From SIG673 sp045653945 (lineage in GTDB: Bacteria > Bacillota > Clostridia > Oscillospirales > CAG-272), in contig JAZOML010000017.1 in assembly GCA_045653945.1 (NCBI GenBank), positions 1 through 55,287 on the forward strand: a DNA stretch of 55,287 nucleotides, given 5' to 3'. Positions 40,481 to 48,698 of this stretch are shown in pieces (the first letter of the stretch is position 1; the number at the start of each line of letters is the position of its first letter). A model generated the notes under the pieces. The model was given only the letters and a program-made list of their open reading frames with translations, made no database searches and was not told where the DNA came from. The position numbers and the translations under genes are program-made.

Positions 40481-41980
40481 ATGAGAAAAAGCCTGTTTGC
40501 GCGGTATATAACCGTATTTATGCTGATAATTTTTATCAGCTTCGCTATTTTGGCTTTGGTCATCGGCTCCAATATGACCGCACTGACGGTAGATAGCAAA
40601 CGCGACGAAATGTGCAGCACTGCCGATAATATTTCGGATATGATCACCAATATTCACGCTCCGAAAGCTCCTGCGGATTTTTCGGAAAGATTTGAAAATA
40701 CAGATGAAAATATTTCAAAATATATTAAGCATATTTCAAATATTATCGGCGACGTGCGTGTTTATTTGATTGATATTGAAGGTAATGCTCTTGAGTCAGC
40801 TAACGAATATGAGGGCGAAACCTTCGGTGAAGGTCAAAAGCTGTCAGGTGCAATTTTAAAATCACTAAGAAGCTCGGGCGATAAGGTTACGGGCTACGAT
40901 GATATGGACGGTCAGCTCACCGCAAGTTATCTTTACTGCGTTTCTCCTGTTAAAAATAGCACCGGGGATACGGTGGTCGGATACGTATTTGCCTGCACTG
41001 CCGAGCAAGGCGTTAACACGATAATCGCAAGTACCGTAAAAACCTTACTTCTTACAAGCCTTTGGGTATTCTTTGCAGCTCTCGTTGCGGTTTATTTCCT
41101 CACCGAGCGCATTATCGGTCCTCTTAAAAATATGAGCCGTGCCGCAAAGGCATACGCAACGGGTAATTTTGATATAAGAATACCCGTTCAGGGAAGCGAC
41201 GAGGTTGCAGAGCTTGCCATTGCGTTCAACCAAATGGCTGACGGTATGCAAAGCATTGAGGATATGCGACGTTCATTTCTTGCAAACGTATCGCACGACC
41301 TTAAAACTCCTATGACGTCAATCGCAGGATTTATCGACGCTATTCTTTCGGGTGCTATTCCACCCGAGGAACAGAATGAGTATCTTGCCAGAATCAAAAA
41401 CGAGGTACTAAGGCTTTCACGTCTTGTACGTCAGCTTCTTGATATTTCCAGAATGCAGGCAGGCGACAGAAAGCTTGAAATCACTTCATTTGACGTTTGC
41501 GAGGTTGCACGTCAAATAGTTTTATCGTTTGAAAAGAAAATAGACGAAAAAAGACTTGACGTTCAGTTTGAGTGCGACGAGGACAACATTCTCGTAAGCG
41601 GTGATAAGGATGCTATCCACCAAGTTCTTTATAACCTCTGCGACAATGCGGTAAAATTTTCAAAAGACGGTGGCGTATATAGAATTTCTATAAAAATCAC
41701 AGGTAAAAAGGTAACCGTTTCAGTTTACAACGAGGGACAGGGTATTGCAGCTGAGGACCTGCCGTTTGTATTTGAACGATTCTACAAGAGCGACAAGAGT
41801 CGCGGACTTGATAAGACAGGTGTAGGGCTCGGACTTTACATTACGAAAACCATTATAGATGCACACAGAGAAAGCATTAGTGTAAGCAGTGAAATGGGTA
41901 GTTGGTGTATGTTTGAGTTTACACTTCCCTTAGCCGAAAGCAAAAAAACGCTAATCGAAAAAAATATTCCCAAGGATTAA
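40481..41980 (+). CDS. HAMP-domain sensor histidine kinase
   Basis: A membrane kinase of 499 residues. TM1 at about 12-35, an extracytoplasmic sensor domain (about 36-185), TM2 at about 187-210, HAMP with IIGPLKNMSRAAKAYATGNF, H-box FLANVSHDLKTPMTSIAGF (phospho-His), then HATPase N box LYNLCDNAVKFS, and G boxes GQGIAAEDLPFVFERFYK and GVGLGLYI. It pairs with the upstream OmpR-type regulator. The domain order resembles VanS/CssS-like kinases; no specific ligand can be inferred. Confidence 0.94.
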   Translation: MRKSLFARYITVFMLIIFISFAILALVIGSNMTALTVDSKRDEMCSTADNISDMITNIHAPKAPADFSERFENTDENISKYIKHISNIIGDVRVYLIDIEGNALESANEYEGETFGEGQKLSGAILKSLRSSGDKVTGYDDMDGQLTASYLYCVSPVKNSTGDTVVGYVFACTAEQGVNTIIASTVKTLLLTSLWVFFAALVAVYFLTERIIGPLKNMSRAAKAYATGNFDIRIPVQGSDEVAELAIAFNQMADGMQSIEDMRRSFLANVSHDLKTPMTSIAGFIDAILSGAIPPEEQNEYLARIKNEVLRLSRLVRQLLDISRMQAGDRKLEITSFDVCEVARQIVLSFEKKIDEKRLDVQFECDEDNILVSGDKDAIHQVLYNLCDNAVKFSKDGGVYRISIKITGKKVTVSVYNEGQGIAAEDLPFVFERFYKSDKSRGLDKTGVGLGLYITKTIIDAHRESISVSSEMGSWCMFEFTLPLAESKKTLIEKNIPKD

Positions 41981-41984
41981 CCAG

Positions 41985-42014
41985 AAAAGGCGAAGCAGCT
42001 GCTTCGCCTTTTTT
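41985..42014. terminator. Bidirectional terminator between the kinase and ATP-grasp genes
   Basis: AAAAGGCGAAGCAG / CTGCTTCGCCTTTT form a perfect palindrome followed by T residues on the plus strand; it can also end the minus-strand MurE-AsnB-ATP-grasp unit. Confidence 0.9.
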
Positions 42015-43200
42015 ATATTGGTCTGAAATAAGAGCCGATTTTCCGTTTTATAAGCATAGCGGCACGCGGAATACTGAAATCGTAGGTTATGTCAAGCGCA
42101 GTCCTACCAAGTAAAAGCTCTTCGCTAGGATTTAAGCCTGAGCGCTTCATTTCACGTTTAATAACCCCAATCGGCTCGTTTACCCACACTCCCTCCCCAT
42201 TTGAGTAATGAACTCCGGAATACCTTGCACCCAAAACCGTATCCTCGTATAAAGCACGCATAAGATTTATACCCGCAACTCGCATAAAATACGATGAGCG
42301 TCCCTGTCTTGGATTAAGCTCTAAAAAATAATAACAGTCGGTACGTGTGTCGATTTTTATGTCAATATTGGCAAATCCAACGTAGCCTATTCGGTAAAGA
42401 AAATCTGCAACCGCATCACACAGCCGCCTATCCTCCACCGAGCGAATTGCCGCATAATTTCCTATGAGCTTATCACCGCTGTATTCAATAAGCGGCTCAC
42501 CCACACCGATAACTCTTACCTTACTGCTTTTATCGCAATATGCGTTTATCACCCTTGACGATTTTGCTCCGCCCTCGATATACTCCTGCAAAACCACAGG
42601 CTTTGAGTATCCCGTCAGCAAAAGTGCTCTTGCATTTTGCTCAAGCGCTTCGGCGCTCTCGCAAAAATACACCTTTTTTCGTTCCTTTTCCGTGTGCAAA
42701 TACTCGCTTTCATTACTGTTTGCCGGCTTCATTACAAGCGGAAATTTTCTTTCCTCGCGGCTTGAAATTATTTGCGACGGAAGTATAATTTCGGTTTTTG
42801 GATGAGGTATTCCCATTTCACCGCACAGCTTCCAAAATGCAATTTTATCCTTAAATTTATTATATACGTCCTGATTAAGTATCGGACTGTCCACGTACCT
42901 TTCCAGATATTCTCTATTGCGTATCACAAGAGCCGCATAATAGTCAGAGCAGGGCACAAGCAGGATTTTTTTGTAGATTTTTTTCAGCTTCGGCAGTGCC
43001 GTTTTCATCACCGCAAGAAATATTTCCTCGCTATCAAGCTCTTCTATTACATAGCGAAGTAAAATTTTGCTATAAGAGGTTTGCGGCAGCGCCTTTGCAG
43101 AAAAAACAAGCGAGCGTTTACCGTTTATTTCGTAAAACTGTCTTGCGCAGGCGTAGGCATTTTCATCAGCGCCAAGTATTATCGGTATAAATTCTCTCAT
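42013..43200 (-). CDS. ATP-grasp ligase resembling D-aspartate ligase (Aslfm-like)
   Basis: A 395-residue ATP-grasp enzyme. N-terminal FIPIILGADENAYACARQF, ATP-binding lysines in FPLVMKPANSNESEYL, KPVVLQEYIEGGAKSSRVIN, GNYAAIRSVEDRR, and the metal-binding end GFANIDIKIDTRT and FLELNPRQGRSSYFM. From memory this pattern (GSDxNVYGxAR, GNYVAI, EINLRQGRSSF) matches the Enterococcus D-aspartate ligase that adds beta-D-Asp to the L-Lys of the peptidoglycan stem. Its start overlaps the asnB-like stop by 4 bases (ATGA). Acting on a stem peptide is inferred from its neighbours. Other carboxylate-amine ligase substrates are possible. Confidence 0.8.
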   Translation of the reverse strand: MREFIPIILGADENAYACARQFYEINGKRSLVFSAKALPQTSYSKILLRYVIEELDSEEIFLAVMKTALPKLKKIYKKILLVPCSDYYAALVIRNREYLERYVDSPILNQDVYNKFKDKIAFWKLCGEMGIPHPKTEIILPSQIISSREERKFPLVMKPANSNESEYLHTEKERKKVYFCESAEALEQNARALLLTGYSKPVVLQEYIEGGAKSSRVINAYCDKSSKVRVIGVGEPLIEYSGDKLIGNYAAIRSVEDRRLCDAVADFLYRIGYVGFANIDIKIDTRTDCYYFLELNPRQGRSSYFMRVAGINLMRALYEDTVLGARYSGVHYSNGEGVWVNEPIGVIKREMKRSGLNPSEELLLGRTALDITYDFSIPRAAMLIKRKIGSYFRPI

Positions 43201-45089
43201 TTCACTTCACCCTCAAAAAAAATTTCATACCAAAGCAAAAACGCATACACCGTATAAAGGGTACGTGCGTTATTTTTTTGCCCCTTTACGTGCTCATACA
43301 GTAAAGAAATGAGCTTGTCCGTGTCAAAAAAACGTCGACCCGCAGCCCCCGTAAACGTTTTTTCCAAAAAAGCGGCGTATCTTTTTTCTCTTATCCACTC
43401 ACGAAAAGGTACGGGAAAGCCCTTTTTACTTCTATACGCCGTTTGGCTATCCAAATATTTAAGCGCCGTCCGTCTTAGCACGTATTTTCCGTTTTTGGCT
43501 CGTATAAGGGTGCTGTCAGCACATTTTTGCGCTATTTCAAGCACCGATAAATCAAGGTAAGGTACACGTAGCTCAAGCGATGATGCCATTGTCATTTTAT
43601 CCGCCTTATTTAGTATATCAAACGGCAACCACAAACGGCTGTCAAGGTACATTTTCTTGCGAAGCAGCGTGGCGTTGCTTACCTCTTTATATATCGGGGC
43701 GGTTATATTTTCGTGAGATAAAATTTCTTTATATGGCTCATTTAGCAAACTCCACGCCGTAACGGGAGTCATTATCCTTGCCTGACCGATAAAATCGCGT
43801 CGAGGATTTCCATCGTTTCGCTTTAAAAAATCGCCTATTCTACCTTCAAGCGCTCTATTAGATGCTATTCGACGAAATCCTTGCGGCAATTTTCGGTAGA
43901 GCTTACCCACCGCCGAGTCCTGATACCACTCATATCCTCCAAACAGCTCGTCCGCTCCCTCACCGCTCAAAATTACACTAACGTCCTCCTTTACTCGCTT
44001 TGAAAGTAGGTAAAGAGGTATTGCGCTGAGGTTTGCATACGGCTCATCACTGTAATATTGCACTCCCCTCACGCTCTCAAAAAAGTCATCTGCATCAATT
44101 TCAAGCGAGATTATCGGTATACCTAGCCGCTGCGCAGTATTAAAGGCGTAAGCTCGCTCGTCAAATCCTGCGTTTTTAAATCCAACGGTAAATAGCTTTT
44201 CAGGCTCTGCAAGTGTGCATATAAGTCCCGAATCTACTCCTCCCGACAAAAAGCCTCCGACTGCAACGTCAGCTTGCAGGTGCTTTTGAACCGATTTTTC
44301 AAGCACATCACTAAGCTCTCCCGTCAGTTTGCCAAGATTTTTACAAAAGGGCTGTTGATTGCTTTTTTTATCAAAAAATGAGTACCCCGTATATGCTTTT
44401 TTTGAAAATTCAGGCATTTTAAAGTATCTCTTTACAACAGTTTTACCGTCATTATAGGTTAAAATATGACCTGCCATAAGACGTTTTACGCCAACAAATG
44501 CCGTTTCCTCTGTGGGTACATACTGAAATTGCAGGTAATACGGTAAAATTTTGCTATTAAAGGACTTAGCAAACTGAGGATGCGACAAAAAGGCTTTGAT
44601 TTCCGAGGCAAACATAAGGCAACCGTCAAATATTCCGTAGTAAAGCGGCTTAATTCCAAACGGGTCCCTCACAAGCAAAAGAGTGCAATTTTGAGTATCG
44701 TAAAACGCAAATGCGAACATTCCTCTTATTTTTGTGAGAGCCTGTTCTCCGTAGTGAATTAAGGTATAAAGCAATACCTCGGTATCGCCTTTCCCGATAA
44801 ATTTTTGTCCAAACTCAGCTTCAAGCTCCGCACGCAGCTCTTTATAATTGTAAATTTCACCGTTAAAGCAAAGCACGTACCGTCCGTTTGCGCTTTTCAT
44901 CGGCTGACGTCCACCATCAAGGTCAATAATTTTAAGCCTTGCAAAGCCAAGGAAAGCATTGCCGTCATCAAAATATCCGCTATCGTCAGGACCTCGGTGC
45001 TTAATTTTTTCCACCATAGCCTTAGTTATTTGACGTTTTTGGTCAACGTTTGCAATATTTGAATTGCAAAATCCAACAAATCCGCACAT
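43197..45089 (-). CDS. asnB: Asparagine synthetase-type amidotransferase (AsnB/AsnH-like)
   Basis: A glutamine-hydrolysing amidating enzyme of 630 residues. Class II glutaminase with N-terminal nucleophile Cys (MCGFVGF), KHRGPDDSGYF and NGEIYNYKEL; synthetase domain with PP-loop GGFLSGGVDSGLI and SGEGADELFGGYEWY. The start ATG 45089 places Cys directly after Met and has GGAGGGGAAA upstream. In this position, between a MurE-like ligase and an ATP-grasp D-Asp-ligase-like enzyme, it may amidate a cell-wall side chain (as AsnH does on D-Asp in Lactococcus, or AsnB/LtsA on DAP). Plain asparagine synthesis cannot be excluded. Confidence 0.9.
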   Translation of the reverse strand: MCGFVGFCNSNIANVDQKRQITKAMVEKIKHRGPDDSGYFDDGNAFLGFARLKIIDLDGGRQPMKSANGRYVLCFNGEIYNYKELRAELEAEFGQKFIGKGDTEVLLYTLIHYGEQALTKIRGMFAFAFYDTQNCTLLLVRDPFGIKPLYYGIFDGCLMFASEIKAFLSHPQFAKSFNSKILPYYLQFQYVPTEETAFVGVKRLMAGHILTYNDGKTVVKRYFKMPEFSKKAYTGYSFFDKKSNQQPFCKNLGKLTGELSDVLEKSVQKHLQADVAVGGFLSGGVDSGLICTLAEPEKLFTVGFKNAGFDERAYAFNTAQRLGIPIISLEIDADDFFESVRGVQYYSDEPYANLSAIPLYLLSKRVKEDVSVILSGEGADELFGGYEWYQDSAVGKLYRKLPQGFRRIASNRALEGRIGDFLKRNDGNPRRDFIGQARIMTPVTAWSLLNEPYKEILSHENITAPIYKEVSNATLLRKKMYLDSRLWLPFDILNKADKMTMASSLELRVPYLDLSVLEIAQKCADSTLIRAKNGKYVLRRTALKYLDSQTAYRSKKGFPVPFREWIREKRYAAFLEKTFTGAAGRRFFDTDKLISLLYEHVKGQKNNARTLYTVYAFLLWYEIFFEGEVK

Positions 45090-45136
45090 TTTCCCCTCCA
45101 AATCCGTATTTTTTATAGTATTCGGCGCAAACGCAT

Positions 45137-46678
45137 TTATATTCTCTTATTATCTTTGGCGTCATAGCATAAAATCATACGCTTAGCTATATCAAGGTCG
45201 CTCTCGCAGGGAGCATAGCCCTGTGCTCCTCTATTTAAGGCTTCTTCCCCCTTACCGAGCATCAGGATAACCTCCCCCTCGTTTTTGAGCGCGTTTTCTA
45301 TTGCAGTTGAAAGAGCCTGCGCTCTGTTTTCAACGTAAGCAACCCTTAACTCTTTATTTTCTAAGGCGGCAGCCTTTTTTACTTTTTCAAAGCATACGGT
45401 CATTTCTTTTTTGATATTTTCATACCCCTCGACTCCGCTATCATCCTCGCAAATTATCACGTTATCGACATTTTTTTGACAAGCAAGAGCAAGTCCATAC
45501 CTTCTACACTGAGCCTTATCGCCCGGACAACCGAAAACAGCTGTTACGGTTTTTGCGCCGAGCTGCTCTTTTGCCATTTTACTCATAGCCGTAAGGCTCA
45601 TTTCATTATGTGCATAGTCTACCACTATACAAAGTCTTTTATCGTTACTGTATAACACCTTTGACCTTCCGCTTGGGTGCACACCTAATATTCCGAGATA
45701 GCTCTCTTTTGTGCCCGCGCCAAGCTCTACCGCTACCGCACAGGCACAAAGCATATTTATAGCGTTATGAGTGCCGAGCAGGGTGGTAGACAGTACAAAA
45801 ACGTCTTTGCGTATATTATCAAACACCGAAATCTCACATTTTTTATCATCTGCCGCAATACTTTGACACACGTAATCGGCTTCCTTTCCACTTTCTGATA
45901 CGGTGATTATTTTTTGTCCTTTATTAATCATTTTAGTCAACCTTACTCCGTAAGGCCAATCAACGTTTATTACTGCTACCTTACTTTTTTTAATTATTGC
46001 CGCCTTACAAAGAAAATACTCTTCTACGCTTTCGTGTTCACCGCTACCGATATGGTCGTTTCCCAAATTTATAAAGCAGGATACGTCAAATTCTATTCCT
46101 TGCACTCTCCCCGTCTTTTGCGCTTGACTTGAAATCTCGCAAACAAGATGAGTGTATCCCTCATCTAATGCCTTTGAAGCCGCTTTTTGAAAATCTATCG
46201 ACTCTGGTGTAGTAAGGTGTGATACCCCATCGTCTATCATATCGGAAAGAAGCGCGCTTTTAAAATCCGTACATTGATTTAAAATAGAGCTTATAAAATG
46301 AGATACTGTAGTTTTTCCCTTAGTACCCGTAACGGCAACTGTTTTCAGCCTTTTAGTGGGATAGCCGTAAAAATGAGATGCGCACTGCGACATAGCGGCA
46401 GCTATATCGTCTACCAAAATAACCGTAATGTGCGTATGCTTCAAGACATCATAGACTACTTCTATATACTCTCGCCCCGACACAAATACAGTAGCACCGT
46501 TTTCAAGAGCATCGAGCACGTAGTCCCTTTTAAAATTTTTGCCCTTGCAAAAAAAAATAAAGCCGTCCTCACAGCATCTACTGTCATAGGCAAGACCGTT
46601 TATTTGTGTTTTTATCTTCCCTTTTAAAATTTTGCATTCAGGCATAACCGCCAATAGTTCTTCAAGCTCCACACTCAT
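45137..46678 (-). CDS. MurE-like Mur ligase (UDP-MurNAc-tripeptide synthetase family)
   Basis: A 513-residue Mur ligase: N-terminal GLAYDSRCCEDGFIFFC, ATPase P-loop VTGTKGKTTVSHFIS, HLTTPESIDFQ, CEISSQAQKTGRVQGIEFD, NDHIGSGEHESVEEYFLCK (carbamylated Lys) and C-terminal HPSGRSKV with DYAHNEMSL. The amino-acid specificity motif reads DDSGVE in place of the DNPR of DAP-adding MurE; SSQAQ replaces SSHAL. The EH-S-EEYF pattern is nearer to Lys-type streptococcal MurE. Start choice: ATG 46678 is very close to AAGAGG; GTG 46672 has better spacing. It heads the operon. Confidence 0.85.
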   Translation of the reverse strand: MSVELEELLAVMPECKILKGKIKTQINGLAYDSRCCEDGFIFFCKGKNFKRDYVLDALENGATVFVSGREYIEVVYDVLKHTHITVILVDDIAAAMSQCASHFYGYPTKRLKTVAVTGTKGKTTVSHFISSILNQCTDFKSALLSDMIDDGVSHLTTPESIDFQKAASKALDEGYTHLVCEISSQAQKTGRVQGIEFDVSCFINLGNDHIGSGEHESVEEYFLCKAAIIKKSKVAVINVDWPYGVRLTKMINKGQKIITVSESGKEADYVCQSIAADDKKCEISVFDNIRKDVFVLSTTLLGTHNAINMLCACAVAVELGAGTKESYLGILGVHPSGRSKVLYSNDKRLCIVVDYAHNEMSLTAMSKMAKEQLGAKTVTAVFGCPGDKAQCRRYGLALACQKNVDNVIICEDDSGVEGYENIKKEMTVCFEKVKKAAALENKELRVAYVENRAQALSTAIENALKNEGEVILMLGKGEEALNRGAQGYAPCESDLDIAKRMILCYDAKDNKRI

Positions 46679-46833
46679 CACCTCTTCTTTTTTATATTAT
46701 TACACAAAATTCACGAAAAACTGCATAAAGAGGTTCGTTTTTTAAAAAATATTATTTGTCGATATATGAAATATATACAAAAAAATGATAAAAAATAAGG
46801 TTATTTTGTAATCATAAAAAAGTCAAAAATTTA

Positions 46834-46862
46834 TTGATTTTTTTAAGCGAATTTGTTATAAT
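46834..46862 (+). promoter_or_regulatory. Sigma-A promoter for prs
   Basis: TTGATT (46834-46839), 17 bases and TATAAT (46857-46862), 45 bases before the ATG. The rest of the 225-base divergent gap is AT-rich; I found no convincing promoter for the minus-strand MurE-like gene in it. Confidence 0.7.
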
Positions 46863-46907
46863 AAGGTTACCAAGTATAAAACAGTTTTATCGGAGGACCA
46901 AAAAACT

Positions 46908-48053
46908 ATGGAAATGGATGAAATTAAGGGTAAATTAAGCGTTATTGGCACGACCGGCTGCGATGACTTTCTTAAAGAGGTTGACTCGTGGCTCAAAACC
47001 TGGCAGCTCACTCCCGACACGAGCATTGTTAAGCCCCAGTACATTAGATTTGGTACGGGCGAGGCCAAGGTAGTTATCAACGATTCGATGCGTAACCACG
47101 ATATCTACATTTACGCTGATATGTTCAACCACGGAGCAACCTTCAAGATGTACGGCAAGGAATGTCCTATGAGCCCCGACGATCACTTTCAGGATCTTAA
47201 GCGTGTAATTTGCGCTATTGCGGGTAAGGGACGCCGCATCAACGTTATTATGCCTATGATTTACGAGGGACGTCAGGATAAGCGTACAATGCGTGAGTCG
47301 CTTGATGCCGCTTTTTCTCTCAAAGAGCTCGTTGATATGGGTATGGTAAACCTTATATCCTTTGATATTCACAATATTGGTATTCAAAACGCTATACCGA
47401 TGTGTTCGTTTGACAACGTTCACCCCACCTACCAGATGATTAAGGCTCTTCTTAAAAAGGTGCCCGATATCGCTATCAACCGCGACAGCCTTATGATGAT
47501 TTCCCCCGACGAGGGCGGTATGAACCGTTGTATGTACTACTCCTCGGTTCTCAAGCTTGAGCTCGGTACATTCTACAAACGCCGTGATTACAGCGTTGTT
47601 AAGGACGGTAAGAACCCTATAAAGGCTCACCAATACCTTGGTAAGAGCGTTAAGGGTAAGGACGTTATCATTGTTGATGACATTATCGCATCGGGTGAGT
47701 CAGTTCTTGACGTTGCAAGACAGCTCAAGTCCAAGGGCGCAAAGAGAGTATTTATTTTCGCATCCTTCGGTCTTTTCTGTAACGGTCTTAAGAAGATTGA
47801 TAAAGCGTATGCTGACGGTGCTATCGACCAAATCTTCACCACAAACCTCATCTACCGCACCGAGGAGCTTAAAGCAAGACCTTGGTACACCGAGGTTAAT
47901 ATGGCAAAATACGTTGCGCTTATTATTTCTGCGCTTCACACCGACCATAGCATCAGCTCTCTTCTCAACCCCGTAGATAGAGTTCAAAAGCTTCTTGATA
48001 CCAAGATTGACGAAAATGGCAAAATTAAGCCTGAGTATCTTGGCACTCTGTAA
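46908..48053 (+). CDS. prs: Ribose-phosphate pyrophosphokinase (PRPP synthetase), long clostridial form
   Basis: It makes PRPP from ribose 5-phosphate and ATP for nucleotide, His and Trp synthesis. It is 381 residues, longer than the usual 310-320. The PRPP-binding motif is DVIIVDDIIASGESVLDVA; the family's phosphate-binding segment is MPMIYEGRQDKRTMRESL, and MISPDEGGMNRCMYYS corresponds to the VVSPDxGG motif. The N-terminal ~70 residues are not like classical Prs. The start has CGGAGG 12 bases upstream; ATG 46914 is an alternative. It is a monocistronic gene with promoter and terminator. Confidence 0.9.
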   Translation: MEMDEIKGKLSVIGTTGCDDFLKEVDSWLKTWQLTPDTSIVKPQYIRFGTGEAKVVINDSMRNHDIYIYADMFNHGATFKMYGKECPMSPDDHFQDLKRVICAIAGKGRRINVIMPMIYEGRQDKRTMRESLDAAFSLKELVDMGMVNLISFDIHNIGIQNAIPMCSFDNVHPTYQMIKALLKKVPDIAINRDSLMMISPDEGGMNRCMYYSSVLKLELGTFYKRRDYSVVKDGKNPIKAHQYLGKSVKGKDVIIVDDIIASGESVLDVARQLKSKGAKRVFIFASFGLFCNGLKKIDKAYADGAIDQIFTTNLIYRTEELKARPWYTEVNMAKYVALIISALHTDHSISSLLNPVDRVQKLLDTKIDENGKIKPEYLGTL

Positions 48054-48069
48054 TTTTCTTACATAACAA

Positions 48070-48105
48070 AAAAGGCAGTTGCCAAATGGCAACGCCCTTT
48101 ATTTT
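48070..48105 (+). terminator. Terminator of prs
   Basis: AAAGGCAGTTGCC / GGCAACGCCCTTT stem with two internal mismatches and loop AAAT, followed by ATTTTTT. Confidence 0.8.
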
Positions 48106-48110
48106 TTGAT

Positions 48111-48683
48111 TTAACCCGTACAGTTAACTATTGACAGCGCCTTATTCCCAGCACCAACCTTTACTTCATTCCACTGCTCTCTTGTACCTGCAAAATATAT
48201 CGCAACGGGCTCCTCACATCCGTACATTGCGTCTTTCTCCACCTGCTTCAACGTAGAAGGTAGATATAGTGTTACCTTATCCGCACCCAAAAATACGTTT
48301 TTACCGATATAGGTTATACCCTCTGATACCGTTATTTTTTTGGCGTTTCCCACCGTCAGACCACCGTATGCCGCCTCGCCTATTGCGCTTACCTGTTTTC
48401 CTGCAAGAGTGCCGGGAATCTCTATGCTTTCCTCACCGTTTCCTGTATACACAACTATCATAACAGTTCCGTCTTCAAGTAAAGCATATTGATAATCTCC
48501 AGCTGTATGAATTTCACTATCCGCACGCTTTGGCGGTGTTATAGTAACACTCACCTCGTTTGCAGCGTAAAACACACCCTTTGCTTCAAGTACCAAAAGC
48601 ACCGAAAGAACAATGATTATTGCAACCATAACAGCTATTGCAATGACCCATTTTCTATTATTTTTTTTAAAAATTTCTTTCAT
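48111..48683 (-). CDS. Membrane-anchored BspA-like leucine-rich-repeat protein
   Basis: A 190-residue protein: basic start KKNNRKW, one TM helix (about residues 13-33), an 18-residue spacer, then a beta-solenoid of LRR_5/BspA type. Characteristic segments are GEESIEIPGTLAGKQVSAIG, KITVSEGITYIGKNVFLGA and LYLPSTLKQVEKDAMYGC, ending IYFAGTREQWNEVKVG. Such domains are common on gut anaerobes as adhesion modules; here it is short and held at the membrane. It follows the PurL-like gene by 15 bases (AAGGAACGAAA before the ATG), so the two share a transcript. Confidence 0.83.
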   Translation of the reverse strand: MKEIFKKNNRKWVIAIAVMVAIIIVLSVLLVLEAKGVFYAANEVSVTITPPKRADSEIHTAGDYQYALLEDGTVMIVVYTGNGEESIEIPGTLAGKQVSAIGEAAYGGLTVGNAKKITVSEGITYIGKNVFLGADKVTLYLPSTLKQVEKDAMYGCEEPVAIYFAGTREQWNEVKVGAGNKALSIVNCTG

Positions 48684-48698
48684 TTTCGTTCCTTAAAA

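Noticed and set aside
39709..40650. 313-codon minus-strand open frame opposite the response regulator
   Set aside because: It is the mirror of a well-supported OmpR-type gene, has no ribosome site and crosses the start of the kinase gene.
46935..47633. 232-codon minus-strand frame opposite prs
   Set aside because: Antisense to an intact PRPP synthetase; no motif or ribosome site.
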